Shown: piece after piece, positions 28,969-38,198 of the stretch
How the letters are laid out: every line of letters starts with the position of its first letter
How positions within the stretch are numbered: position 1 is the first letter of the stretch
Source: Lysobacterales bacterium
GTDB lineage: Bacteria > Pseudomonadota > Gammaproteobacteria > Xanthomonadales > SZUA-5
NCBI GenBank assembly: GCA_022844135.1
Contig: JALHMG010000018.1
Coordinates: 1 to 64,000, forward strand
Reading direction: 5' to 3'
DNA: 64,000 bases
Notes under the pieces: model-generated
Told to the model about the DNA's origin: nothing
The model's database searches: none
The model's input: the letters and a program-made list of their open reading frames with translations, nothing else
Position numbers and translations under genes: made by a program

Positions 28969-29853
28969 TTGACCACGTCTTTGAGCGAATCTGCCCTACC
29001 CGGCCTGCCGCTGGTTCACCGCGGCAAGGTGCGCGATGTGTACGCATTGCCGGAGCAGCGCTTGCTGCTGGTCGCCACCGATCGCCTGAGTGCATTCGAT
29101 GTGATCTTGCCCGACCCTATTCCCGGCAAGGGCGAACTGCTGACACAGTTGTCGAACTTCTGGTTCGGCAAGACCGCGCACTTGTGCGCCAATCATCTGA
29201 CCGGCATCGATCCGGTGTCGGTGCTGCCCTCGCCCGTCGATCCCGTGCCCTTCGCGCAGCGCAGCGTGGTGGCCATGCGCTTGAAACCAGTGCCGATCGA
29301 GGCGATCGCTCGCGGCTTCCTGATCGGATCGGGTTTCAAGGAATATTTGGCCAAAGGAAGCGTCAGCGGCATAACGCTGGACGCCGGATTGCCGCTGGCA
29401 GCCGAGTTGCCCGAGCCCATCTTCACACCCTCGACCAAAGCCGCGGTGGGCGACCACGACGAGAACATCAGTTTCGACCGGGTCGTCGCCACCATCGGCG
29501 GCGCATTGGCCGAACAAGTGCGCGCGGCGACGCTGACGCTGTACCGCTACGCCCGCACCTACGCGGCGGCAAGGGGCATCTTGATCGCCGATACCAAATT
29601 CGAGTTCGGCCTGGATGAAAACGGCCAATTGCGCGTGATGGATGAGATGCTGACGCCGGACTCGTCGCGATTCTGGGAAGCCGGCGGCTGGCAGCCCGGG
29701 CGCAATCCGCCGTCGTTCGACAAACAGTTCGTGCGCGATTATCTGGAAACACTGGATTGGGACAAGCGCCCGCCAGCGCCGCACCTGCCTGCAAGCGTGA
29801 TCGAAGGCACCCGGGCGCGTTATGCGGAAGCGCTGGCGCGATTGACCGCATGA
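28969..29853 (+). CDS. purC: SAICAR synthase (phosphoribosylaminoimidazole-succinocarboxamide synthase)
   Basis: PurC joins CAIR and aspartate in an ATP-dependent step of purine synthesis. The 294-residue protein shows the family signatures: [11 protein letters not shown] at the N-terminus, [25 protein letters not shown], the [13 protein letters not shown] stretch, and [10 protein letters not shown] near the C-terminus. It is the longer type related to yeast Ade1 rather than the ~237-residue E. coli enzyme. The start is TTG at 28969 with GAGG upstream. Its stop overlaps the next gene (ATGA). Confidence 0.95.
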   Translation: MTTSLSESALPGLPLVHRGKVRDVYALPEQRLLLVATDRLSAFDVILPDPIPGKGELLTQLSNFWFGKTAHLCANHLTGIDPVSVLPSPVDPVPFAQRSVVAMRLKPVPIEAIARGFLIGSGFKEYLAKGSVSGITLDAGLPLAAELPEPIFTPSTKAAVGDHDENISFDRVVATIGGALAEQVRAATLTLYRYARTYAAARGILIADTKFEFGLDENGQLRVMDEMLTPDSSRFWEAGGWQPGRNPPSFDKQFVRDYLETLDWDKRPPAPHLPASVIEGTRARYAEALARLTA

Positions 29854-30854
29854 GCCTGTCCGCCGAGCGCCTGCGCGCGCTGACCGCCTTCGCAACAACG
29901 CACTTCGGCACCCTCGATGTTGCTCCGGTGGCGGCCTCATCGGATGCCAGTTTTCGCAGCTATTGGCGCGTGACCAGCGGCGGGCGGTCGGCGATCGTGA
30001 TGAACGCGCCGCCGGATAAGGAAGACACGCGACCGTTTGTCGACATCGCCGAGCGCCTGCTGGCTGCTGGCCTGCGGGCGCCGCGCATCGCTGCTGTCGA
30101 TGCGGCGCAGGGCTTTCTGCTGCTGGAGGACTTTGGGTCGGCGACGCTCTTGCCGGCACTTACCGACATCAGCGTCGACCAGCACTACGGCACGGCGCTG
30201 GCCGACCTGCTGCGCATGCAGCGCACCGATACGCATTCGCTACCGAGCTACGATTCCGCGCGGTTGGTAGCGGAAATGGAGCTGTTCGAAACCTGGTTTC
30301 TGCGCCGTCATCTTGGCCTGGAACTTTCGCGCAACGATACCGATCGCATCGAAGCCTGCATGTCGCGGCTGGTGGCGAGTGCGCTCGAGCAACCGCAAGT
30401 GTTCGTGCATCGCGACTACCACTCGCGCAATCTGATGCTGCTTAACGATAACGCTTTGGGCGTCATCGATTTCCAGGACGCCTTGCTCGGCCCGATCACC
30501 TACGATCTAGTGTCGCTGCTCAAGGACTGCTACATCCAATGGCCGCTGCCGCGCGTGTATGGCTGGGCCGAAAGCTATCGACGCAAGGCAATGAACGCGG
30601 GCCTGGTGGCCGTGGGCCCGACGCGCTGGCGCCGCTGGTTCGATTGGATGGGATTGCAGCGTCATCTGAAGGTGCTCGGAATCTTTGCGCGACTACACTA
30701 TCGAGACGGCAAATCTGGATATTTGTCGGACTTGCCGCTGGTGCTCGACTACACGCTCGGCGTATGCGAGCGCTATGGCGAGCTTGCGGATTTCGGCCAG
30801 TGGTTGGAGACGCTCACAGCCGCTGCGCGATCGAGATTGACCTGTCCTGGATAG
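29850..30854 (+). CDS. amgK: AmgK-like N-acetylmuramate/N-acetylglucosamine kinase (APH-fold)
   Basis: AmgK phosphorylates the anomeric position of MurNAc released during wall recycling; MurU then makes UDP-MurNAc. The 334-residue product has an aminoglycoside-phosphotransferase fold: [10 protein letters not shown] (N-lobe), LLLEDFG, catalytic [11 protein letters not shown], and [19 protein letters not shown]. The wording of these motifs matches AmgK better than antibiotic phosphotransferases. The ATG at 29850 overlaps the purC stop in ATGA. A murU gene usually follows but bpt follows instead, so the pathway partner is elsewhere or absent. Family assignment is good; the substrate is inferred. 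Confidence 0.85.
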   Translation: MSLSAERLRALTAFATTHFGTLDVAPVAASSDASFRSYWRVTSGGRSAIVMNAPPDKEDTRPFVDIAERLLAAGLRAPRIAAVDAAQGFLLLEDFGSATLLPALTDISVDQHYGTALADLLRMQRTDTHSLPSYDSARLVAEMELFETWFLRRHLGLELSRNDTDRIEACMSRLVASALEQPQVFVHRDYHSRNLMLLNDNALGVIDFQDALLGPITYDLVSLLKDCYIQWPLPRVYGWAESYRRKAMNAGLVAVGPTRWRRWFDWMGLQRHLKVLGIFARLHYRDGKSGYLSDLPLVLDYTLGVCERYGELADFGQWLETLTAAARSRLTCPG

Positions 30855-30860
30855 CGGCCG

Positions 30861-31556
30861 ATGCGGCTCTTCAAAACGCCCGAGCACGAATGCAGCTACT
30901 ACCCCGAACGCCGGGCCGTGATGAGTGTGCTCGATCCACACGATCCGACACTGCCTGAACGCTACGGCGCGGCGCTCGCGCATGGCTTCCGGCGTACCGG
31001 CGGGATGCTGTACAAACCGATGTGCAGCGCCTGCCGGGCATGCGTGGCGACGCGCCTGACGGTGGCGGATTTTCGGCCAGGCCGAAGTCAGCGGCGTACG
31101 TGGCAGCGCAATCGCGACATCCAGGCGACCTGGCAGCCCCCGTTACCGGATGCGGAGCACCGCACGCTTTATCGCAACTATGTGCAGGCGCGTCATGGTG
31201 GCGAAGAGGCTGAGCGCGATCCCTTCGAGAGCCTGACTGCGCCCTTCCCCACCACGCTGTTTCTGGAACTGCGGCTTGAGGAACGACTGGTTGGCCTGGC
31301 GATTACCGATCGGGTTGGCGATGGCCTGTCTGCGGTGTACACCGCATACGACACAACGCTCGCCCAACGCGGCCTGGGTACGCTCGCAATACTGCATCAA
31401 ATGGCCTACGCGCGTGCGGAAGGATTGCAGTTCTTGTACCTGGGTTTTTGGCTCGATCAGCATCCGCAAATGGATTACAAGCGCCGTTTCGTTCCTCAGG
31501 AGCGCTTGATCGGGGGGCGGTGGTTGTTGATCGAAAACGAGACACCGGGCAAGTGA
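30861..31556 (+). CDS. bpt: Aspartate/glutamate leucyltransferase (Bpt)
   Basis: Bpt adds leucine from Leu-tRNA to proteins with N-terminal Asp or Glu, marking them for ClpS/ClpAP in the bacterial N-end rule. The 231-residue protein has the Ate1-type cysteine-rich start (CSYYPERRAV), the MCSACRACVATR segment, and the C-terminal GNAT-like half (VYTAYDTTLAQRGLGTLAIL, LYLGFWL, MDYKRRFVP). Length fits. It lies 6 bases after amgK on the same strand. Confidence 0.95.
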   Translation: MRLFKTPEHECSYYPERRAVMSVLDPHDPTLPERYGAALAHGFRRTGGMLYKPMCSACRACVATRLTVADFRPGRSQRRTWQRNRDIQATWQPPLPDAEHRTLYRNYVQARHGGEEAERDPFESLTAPFPTTLFLELRLEERLVGLAITDRVGDGLSAVYTAYDTTLAQRGLGTLAILHQMAYARAEGLQFLYLGFWLDQHPQMDYKRRFVPQERLIGGRWLLIENETPGK

Positions 31557-31657
31557 GATGCCTGACGTTGGATGCAGATACGGCCTTGTCCGGAACGCGC
31601 GAAAATCGGAGCGAGTGCAGGCTCGCGATGTCGCCCTGACGTCTTCCAGACCCGTTC

Positions 31658-33541
31658 CTACAACTCCCTTACTACGCGAAATCCGACGCGTCCGCTGCCA
31701 GCATTGCCGAGCGCACTGGCCCGCCAGGCGCTGCGAACTTGCGCAGGGGCCGATCCCCACGAACCACCGCGAATAACGCGCAGGTCGCAGCCCGGATTGA
31801 TCCACGCCACTGGCGAATCCGGCGCGCGTCGATAGTCGTCGTGCCAGCAGTCTTCGACCCATTCCGACACATTGCCGTCCATGTCGTAGAGGCGAAACGC
31901 ATTGGCGAGAAAGCTACGTACCGGCGCCGGGCCCCAGAATCCATCGTCGTAGTTGGCGAAGCCTTGTGTCCAGCGCCGCCCTTGCGCGGACTGATCGGCT
32001 GCGCCGGCGAAATTTCCGACAACGCCAGCCGGATCGCCATCTCCCCAGGCGTAGCGCGTCGCCGTGCCAGCGCGCAACGCGTACTCGAATTCGGCCTCGC
32101 TCGGCAGTCGATAGCGTTTACCGCTGGCTTTGGACAGCCACGCAACGTAAGCGGCCGCGTCGTCGTGGCTCACATGCACCACCGGATCGCCATCGCGTGC
32201 GCGTTTGCCCGTGTAGCTGCGGCGCCACGTGACGCGACGCATCTTGATCATCCGGCCAGTCTTTTCTTCGTACGCTGCCGACGCGCCGCTGCGTTCGGCG
32301 TCGGTGACGTGCTGGGTCGCCTCGATAAAGGCGCGGAATTCCGCCACAGTGATTTCGTTGCGGGCCAGCGCAAAGCCGCGCTCGAAGACGATCTCGCGTT
32401 GCGGTCCTTCGTTTGCGTCGCGCCCGGCTTCGCTTTCAGGCGAACCCATCATGAACCGGCCGACGGGAATCACCACCAATCGGGGACCATCGTTGCCATT
32501 GGACAGCTTGTCGGCGAAGCGCTCGCCTGGCGCAAGACCGCCATACAGGCGCACATTCACGATCTTGCTTTCCATTTCGCGCACTTGCTCCGCATCGACG
32601 AATTGCCTGAGCACGTCGATGGCCTGCTGCGCAGCCTTTGCATCATTCTTGGCCAGCGCATCTTTGAACCGCGTCAATTGATCGGCCTCGGTCTGGGCGC
32701 GAAAAGCACGCACCTGAGCGCGCGCATCGGCCACCGCGGAAGTGTCGGTCTGGATGGCGTCGGCCTGATCCAAAGCCTCAGAGGCACGCTCGAACTTCAG
32801 CGCGAAGGACTGATCGAGCGCGCGCTCGATCAAGCGCCGCTGTACATCCCCCAATCCCTTGAGAGCGCGTGCGTTGGCTGGATCGATCGCGAGCGCTGCG
32901 CGGAAGCGCTCGGTGGCGCTGGCGAATGCGCGTGGACCTGCGCCTTCGCGAGTCAGCTGGCGTTCGCCGCGCACCAGTTGTTCGAGCAGTTCTCGAGTAC
33001 GCTGGCGCGATTGATCGACGGCATCCAGCAGTTTTCTGTCGGCAATCGCCTGACCGAGCGCGGAGGCCTGATCGGCCACCGGCAGCAAGTTTTCAGGCAA
33101 TACCGGCACGCCGACTTGCTTTAGCTCCTCCAGCGCCTTGACCAACACCGACCGCGCCTCCCGGTTCTCCGGATCGGCCGCCAGCACGCGCGCCGCCAGC
33201 GCCATGGCGCTTGAGCCCTTGGGTTCCAGCAAGCGGCCCTCGCGCTGCTGCTCAGTCATAACCTCGATCAGCGCCGCGACATCTTCGTCCTCGACGTCCG
33301 GCGTGGCCGCAACAACCTCGGTGACCACCGCATCGTCGTCGTCGAGCGCATCTTCTTCCTCGTCGATTTCCGCCTGCGGCGAATCGACCACGGCCATCGG
33401 CTCGCCCACGGGTGCCGAGTCGACCGCCGGCGTCAATTCGGTGTCGCTGCGCTGCGCGCGCTTCCAGCCGATCGCTGCGCTGCCGAGAATGATCAGCATC
33501 GCAAGCGCGAAACTGACGAATGAGCGATGCTTCTCACTCAC
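31658..33541 (-). CDS. Membrane-anchored FGE/SUMF1-domain protein with TPR-like region
   Basis: This 627-residue protein has an N-terminal membrane helix (about 10-26) and an acidic linker rich in Asp/Glu. A helical TPR-like region follows at about 95-345 (FASATERFRAALAIDPANARAL, ALDQADAIQTDTSAVADARA). The FGE/SUMF1 domain occupies about 360-627 (GRFMMGSPESEAGRDANEGP, EITVAEFRAFIEATQHV, RLPSEAEFEYALRAGTATRY, DMDGNVSEWVEDCW, VIRGGSWGSAPAQVRSAW). The region between GGSW and GFRVV lacks the paired cysteines of catalytic FGEs, so binding seems more likely than formylglycine formation. The layout resembles the second half of the kinase-FGE protein at 1116-3566, and the two may act in the same system. 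Convergent with bpt, divergent from rnd. Confidence 0.87.
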   Translation of the reverse strand: MSEKHRSFVSFALAMLIILGSAAIGWKRAQRSDTELTPAVDSAPVGEPMAVVDSPQAEIDEEEDALDDDDAVVTEVVAATPDVEDEDVAALIEVMTEQQREGRLLEPKGSSAMALAARVLAADPENREARSVLVKALEELKQVGVPVLPENLLPVADQASALGQAIADRKLLDAVDQSRQRTRELLEQLVRGERQLTREGAGPRAFASATERFRAALAIDPANARALKGLGDVQRRLIERALDQSFALKFERASEALDQADAIQTDTSAVADARAQVRAFRAQTEADQLTRFKDALAKNDAKAAQQAIDVLRQFVDAEQVREMESKIVNVRLYGGLAPGERFADKLSNGNDGPRLVVIPVGRFMMGSPESEAGRDANEGPQREIVFERGFALARNEITVAEFRAFIEATQHVTDAERSGASAAYEEKTGRMIKMRRVTWRRSYTGKRARDGDPVVHVSHDDAAAYVAWLSKASGKRYRLPSEAEFEYALRAGTATRYAWGDGDPAGVVGNFAGAADQSAQGRRWTQGFANYDDGFWGPAPVRSFLANAFRLYDMDGNVSEWVEDCWHDDYRRAPDSPVAWINPGCDLRVIRGGSWGSAPAQVRSAWRASALGNAGSGRVGFRVVREL

Positions 33542-33589
33542 GCGCGAACGGCCTCGACCCGGACAAGGCGCTAATCATGAGGATTTGCT

Positions 33590-34654
33590 TTGACGGCGCC
33601 TAGTCCCATCCGCTGGATCGATCGGCCAGAGATCGCGACTGCGTTCATCGGCAACTTGCCTGACGCACCGATCGCGCTCGACACCGAGTTCATGCGCACG
33701 CAAACCTACTATGCCGAGCTTGCGCTGGTCCAGGTTCGATGCGGCGAGGAATTGGCGCTGATCGACCCTTGCGCCCCCGGCGTTGTCCAGGTTCTGGGGC
33801 CTTTGCTGGCGGACGCGCGCGACAAGATCTTGCACAGCGCCAGCGAAGATCTCGACGTGCTGCTACGGGCACTCGGCGCCGTGCCCGCGCCGCTGTTCGA
33901 TACGCAAATCGCCGCCACCCTGTGCGGCGCGGCGTTGCCGCCGAGCTATCAGAAGCTGGTGGCCAGCGAGCTCGGCGTCGAACTGGCCAAGGGCGCTACG
34001 CGCAGCGATTGGCTGCAGCGCCCGCTCAGCGAGGAGCAGATGCAATATGCGGCCGACGATGTGCGCTACCTGCCCGCATTGCACGGACGGCTGTTTGCGC
34101 GCCTTACGGAATTGGGTCGACTGCCATGGCTCTACGAAGAGGGCGAACGTGCGGCGACGAAGGCACGCGAAGCAGACGCCAATCCTCACCTGAAGGTGCG
34201 CTCTGCAGAACGCCTCACGGCGGCGCAGCAGCAAAGACTGTGGCGCTTGCTCACCTGGCGCGAACGCGAGGCGCGCGCGCGCAACCGGCCGCGAACCTGG
34301 ATTCTCGACAACGCCATCGCGCAGCGCGTGGCACTGCTCGACAAACCTTCGCCGCAGGCCTTAGCCAACGCCTGCACCATCGATGGCCGGGCACAGCCGC
34401 GTCTGGTGGAGAAGCTCGAACGCATCGTGATGGCGGCACCAACCGAGGACGAACTGGTTATTCCGTTGGCCAGCGAGCTCAACGACAGCGAGAAAGCCAG
34501 AGCCCGCGAAATCAAGACGCTCGTCGACGCGCGCGCCGGAGCGCTTGGAATGAGTGCCGATTTCCTGCTGCCAAGACGCGGCATTGAACATTGGGCACGG
34601 GAAGGCGAGCTACCGTCGGATCTACGCGGCTGGCGGAGCGAGGTGCTGGCGTAA
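33590..34654 (+). CDS. rnd: Ribonuclease D
   Basis: RNase D is a 3'-5' exoribonuclease that trims tRNA and other stable RNAs. The 354-residue protein carries the DEDD exonuclease motifs: DTEF near 31-34, SASEDLDVL near 83-91, and YAADDVRYLP near 152-161. An HRDC nucleic-acid-binding domain follows (about 205-285, LWRLLTWREREARARNRP). The start is TTG at 33590, preceded by AGGA; no in-frame ATG fits. The 146-base gap after it (34655-34800) is without visible features. Confidence 0.95.
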   Translation: MTAPSPIRWIDRPEIATAFIGNLPDAPIALDTEFMRTQTYYAELALVQVRCGEELALIDPCAPGVVQVLGPLLADARDKILHSASEDLDVLLRALGAVPAPLFDTQIAATLCGAALPPSYQKLVASELGVELAKGATRSDWLQRPLSEEQMQYAADDVRYLPALHGRLFARLTELGRLPWLYEEGERAATKAREADANPHLKVRSAERLTAAQQQRLWRLLTWREREARARNRPRTWILDNAIAQRVALLDKPSPQALANACTIDGRAQPRLVEKLERIVMAAPTEDELVIPLASELNDSEKARAREIKTLVDARAGALGMSADFLLPRRGIEHWAREGELPSDLRGWRSEVLA

Positions 34655-34800
34655 CAACGCTCCAGCAGGCCGACACTCTGCCGAAGACGCGCCGACTTGC
34701 GCGGCGCTATCTCTGCGCGGGCCGGACCTGTTTTGAATCAGAGCCGAAATCCGGGCACGAGCGACGCGATGAACCGAGCCCTTAAAACCTCAGCGCGAGA

Positions 34801-37029
34801 TCAGAACCGCTTGCGCACCTTGACCAGGAACTGATCGCTATCGCGTAACGACAGTGCATCGGTCAGGAGATCGTCGAAGTCCTCCCGGCGCCCGGTCTCG
34901 GCAAATCCGCCGCGACCATAGACCACGTAGATGTCCGACTGCGGCGCGAACTCGTAGCGATAGCGCAACTGCAGTCCGAAGTTGTTGACGCTGAAATCCT
35001 CGATCGCATCGCCACTGGAACGCGGCACGCCGAAACGATCGACGCGCACGGCGCGCGCGTTTTCAGCGGCAATCGCCAACCACTGCAATTTGACGCGCAA
35101 CTCGTGCCTGGGCTTGGGAAACCAATTGGCGTTGAGTCCACTGGTGACCAGTTCCCGCTCGAAGCGACCCAGCAGGTTCTCGCGTTGCCATATCAGCCAA
35201 TCGTTGCTGCCCCTGAAGTAAAGGTAGCCATCCAAGGACAATTGCTGGCTCGCCGTAAAGGTACCGCCCGCGCCGATCTCGAATGCTCGCCCGCCCAGGC
35301 CCTCTTCGGGCGCACTGGCGCTCAGCTCGTACTGCCAGCGTTCGAAGCGCGGCGAGTCGTATTCGACGTAATACGATTGGCGAAAAGGTATGTTGGTATT
35401 ACCGTTGCCGCGGGTTATCAAATCGTTGACGCCGCTGGTCTCCAGGAAGGCATTTACCAGTAGTGTGGCGCCGCTCTTGTACTGCCATTCTCGATCCAGG
35501 ATGAACGCGCCCGGCAAACGCTCTCCGCTATCGTTGGTGCGCCACTGCCACTCGCCGCGCCAACTTGCGCCGCGCAATGTCTCGTGTTTCAGCGTTTGCT
35601 GATACTCCATGGTCCACTCGATTTCATTGAGGCTGGCGCGACGCTGAAAACCCATATCGTTGAAATTCAGTTCACGATCGAAGTGCGTCAACTCCCATTC
35701 CTGACGGAACGCCGGACTCGGGGTGTAGTCGATGCGCGCCCAAACGCCCGATCCATTGCTGTCATCCTGCATGTCGATGTCGGAGATCAACCATTGCCCG
35801 GTCACCTGCCATCGATCGTTCGCGCGCCAGGTGCCGTCGACCGCATGCACGGTAGCCTGGCGTTCGAGAAAGGGCCGGTCGACCCAAGTGCCCAGATAGC
35901 CCAGGCTCAGTTGCTCGCCGGTCCGAACCAGACGGTGGGCGTAAAACAGGCTGCCGAGGTCATCCGCGTAATCGGCCTCTTGCGCAATCAGCGCACCGTA
36001 GTCCAAGCCCAAGGCGGTGCCGTTGGCTTTGATCGCTGCGTCGATATCGTTCGCCAGCCCAGTACCATCGTCGCGCGGCCCGCCGATGCGCCGCGTGTAA
36101 ATCAGCAGACCATTGTCTGGCGTGCGCAAATCGAATGCGGCTTGATTCTCGGTGAAGAACGGCCGACGGTCGGAGAAAAACGCTTCGATGGCGTCGAAGT
36201 TGACGACCAGCTCGTCGGCCTCCACCTGGCCAAAATCTGGCGCCAGTGCAGCGGTGAGTTGGAAGTCCCCGCTCGGCTTCCAGTAGAGGTCCGCACCCGC
36301 ATTGAACGCCTGTCGGTCGTTTTTCAGATCCGCCGAGACCGTTGCGTAAGGAAAGACCCGAAACAGCGATTGCTGATACTGATCGATCTCGACGCGCGCG
36401 AACTCGGACACATAGCGCGGACGCATGAAGCTCGCCGCCGGAAAGCCGCTGCGTTCAGTTTTCGCGCCGAGCACGCGATCGAACATCAGCGCAATGGTGC
36501 GCCGCGGCGCGTCGCTGTTTTTCATGGCGGCGACGGTCCACGGCAGCAACATCTCCGCGCTCCAATAGTCTTCGCCTTCGAAGGCCGCGTGCTTCCAATC
36601 GCCATCCCAATCGGTACTGAACCGGTTCTCGTTGGTGATCGTCGCGTCTTGAACAGAGCCGGCTATCGATATCGTAAAGTTGAACGCAACCTCGCCATCG
36701 GCATTGAAGTCGATGAAAGCATTCACGCGATCGCCAGGCATATCCGCGTCCCGCGCGGTGAGTTCTCGCTGTCGCGGCACGTCCGCCGGCTGTTCATTCC
36801 AAAAACCGATGGCGATGCCTTCCGGCAGGGCGAGCAATCGAACCTTGGTGGAATACGAAGGCGCCGCTCGGGTGAAAGGCTCCACAACCACGAAATCGTC
36901 GAAAATCTGCGCGTTTTGCCACGCGGGTTCGTCCAGCTTGCCGTCGACAACCAGAACGCTCGCAGTTCGATCTTGCGCCATTGCCAGCACAGGCAGTGCC
37001 AGCCAAATCGCCATCCATAAAAATTTCAA
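34801..37029 (-). CDS. DUF5916-type outer-membrane protein with CBM9-like N-terminal domain
   Basis: The product (~742 residues) starts with a signal peptide (FLWMAIWLALPVLAMA). A CBM9-like sandwich follows (VVDGKLDEPAWQNAQIFDDF, GFWNEQPADV, DRVNAFIDFNADGE), then a long series of amphipathic beta strands ending in a terminal phenylalanine (VKVRKRF), typical of an outer-membrane barrel. Proteins of this family occur widely in Xanthomonadales and Bacteroidetes; their function is not established. I prefer the TTG at 37029 because a GGAG lies upstream and it begins the signal peptide; ATG 37014 and ATG 37104 are alternatives. Confidence 0.85.
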   Translation of the reverse strand: MKFLWMAIWLALPVLAMAQDRTASVLVVDGKLDEPAWQNAQIFDDFVVVEPFTRAAPSYSTKVRLLALPEGIAIGFWNEQPADVPRQRELTARDADMPGDRVNAFIDFNADGEVAFNFTISIAGSVQDATITNENRFSTDWDGDWKHAAFEGEDYWSAEMLLPWTVAAMKNSDAPRRTIALMFDRVLGAKTERSGFPAASFMRPRYVSEFARVEIDQYQQSLFRVFPYATVSADLKNDRQAFNAGADLYWKPSGDFQLTAALAPDFGQVEADELVVNFDAIEAFFSDRRPFFTENQAAFDLRTPDNGLLIYTRRIGGPRDDGTGLANDIDAAIKANGTALGLDYGALIAQEADYADDLGSLFYAHRLVRTGEQLSLGYLGTWVDRPFLERQATVHAVDGTWRANDRWQVTGQWLISDIDMQDDSNGSGVWARIDYTPSPAFRQEWELTHFDRELNFNDMGFQRRASLNEIEWTMEYQQTLKHETLRGASWRGEWQWRTNDSGERLPGAFILDREWQYKSGATLLVNAFLETSGVNDLITRGNGNTNIPFRQSYYVEYDSPRFERWQYELSASAPEEGLGGRAFEIGAGGTFTASQQLSLDGYLYFRGSNDWLIWQRENLLGRFERELVTSGLNANWFPKPRHELRVKLQWLAIAAENARAVRVDRFGVPRSSGDAIEDFSVNNFGLQLRYRYEFAPQSDIYVVYGRGGFAETGRREDFDDLLTDALSLRDSDQFLVKVRKRF

Positions 37030-37308
37030 GTTCCGCTCTCCGCAGCAACGCGCTCCCTGGCGCTCAACAGCATCTGACGCGGCTGCGAGCGTTTTGGTTT
37101 GCATTGAGCGCGCTGCGATATCGAACTGCGCGCGTAAGGTGCGGCGAGAGCTGGGAGAGCAAAAGTTTGCATGCGACGACTGGGCATAGCAGGGCCGCCG
37201 AGTCTAAATGCGCACTGCCATCGATCGGGGTGCCAGAAGTCTTGGCTCACGCCAAACGGTTGCCAGGGGCGGACCAGACGTTGCGGGTTGCACGCGGATG
37301 GATTTGCT

Positions 37309-37330
37309 CATTCCCGCGAGCGCGGGAATG
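37309..37330. repeat. Perfect 10-bp-stem palindrome, REP-like
   Basis: CATTCCCGCG-AG-CGCGGGAATG is a perfect inverted repeat in the 379-base gap (37030-37408) between the DUF5916 gene and msrA. Similar CATTCCCGCG palindromes are common dispersed elements in proteobacterial genomes. It could also stop msrA transcription, but there is no T-run. I see no other feature in this gap. Confidence 0.6.
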
Positions 37331-37408
37331 AACTGCGCAACCAGCAGGTAAAACTTCGCGTGCGTCGGTCTGCGACGGCCGCGCTGACAACCGCTTCTAT
37401 CGAGGCAA

Positions 37409-37996
37409 TTACTTCAAGTCCGCTGCGAAGCGCTTCTTGAACTTGGCCACTTTCGGAGCGATGACGAGGCTGCAGTAGGGCTGCTCGCCGTTCAATTCGA
37501 AGTACTGCTGGTGATAATCCTCGGCCGGATAAAACACCGTCAGCGGCTGCACTTCGGTCACCAGCGGTCCGCGCCATTCGCCGCTGGCGGCGGTAGCGGC
37601 GATAGCCTTCTCGATTGCTGCTTTCTGCTCTTCGTTGCTGAAAAAAGCGATGGACCGATACTGCGGCCCGACATCGTTGCCCTGACGATTCAACGTCGTC
37701 GGATCGTGGATGGTGAAGAACACTTCGAGCAGTTTGTCGCGCGAGATGATGGCCGGATCGAAAGTCACTTCCACCACCTCCGCGTGGCCCGTTTTGCCAC
37801 CGGTCACTTGCTTGTAGGTTGGGTTTGCGACCGCACCGCCAGCATAACCAGAGACGGCCGATTCGACGCCCTTCAGTTCTTCATACACAGCCTCAAGGCA
37901 CCAGAAGCAGCCGCCGCCGAGGACCAGTTTTTCTTTGTTTTGCGCCATGAGAGATTCCGAGGTGAGGGCAAAGAGGAGAAGCAGCAGCACACGCAT
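37409..37996 (-). CDS. msrA: Peptide methionine sulfoxide reductase MsrA, probably periplasmic
   Basis: MsrA reduces methionine S-sulfoxide in proteins. The 195-residue product has the active-site GGGCFWCLEAVYE near 27-39, GYAGGAVANPTYKQVTGGKT, the FFTIHDPTTLNRQGNDVGPQYRS core split over 90-112, and DYHQQYFE. An N-terminal hydrophobic segment (RVLLLLLFALTSESLMA) precedes the enzyme, so the protein is probably exported. The alternative is translation from the ATG at the MAQNKEKL residue, giving a cytoplasmic form. It is divergent from purD across about 200 bases. Confidence 0.95.
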   Translation of the reverse strand: MRVLLLLLFALTSESLMAQNKEKLVLGGGCFWCLEAVYEELKGVESAVSGYAGGAVANPTYKQVTGGKTGHAEVVEVTFDPAIISRDKLLEVFFTIHDPTTLNRQGNDVGPQYRSIAFFSNEEQKAAIEKAIAATAASGEWRGPLVTEVQPLTVFYPAEDYHQQYFELNGEQPYCSLVIAPKVAKFKKRFAADLK

Positions 37997-38198
37997 GATG
38001 GGTTTCCAAGGAAGTGGAGTTTGGGGACGAACCTAACGGATCAAGAGTCAACCGCGTGAGAATCTGGGTCATTGCGCGGGGGCGTTCGCGCTGCAGCAGC
38101 CATCGATCAACCGACCTGTCGCAACGGACCGTCTTTCCGGCCAAAGCATTTCACACCCCCGCTATGCTGTGTCGCATCGACAGCGGGTGGATGGTTCT

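Noticed and set aside
31658-31760. A third variable block at the C-terminus of the membrane-anchored FGE protein
   Set aside because: The sequence between GGSW and GFRVV there does not match the island blocks at nucleotide level, so there is no second allele to compare and no evidence of DGR mutagenesis.
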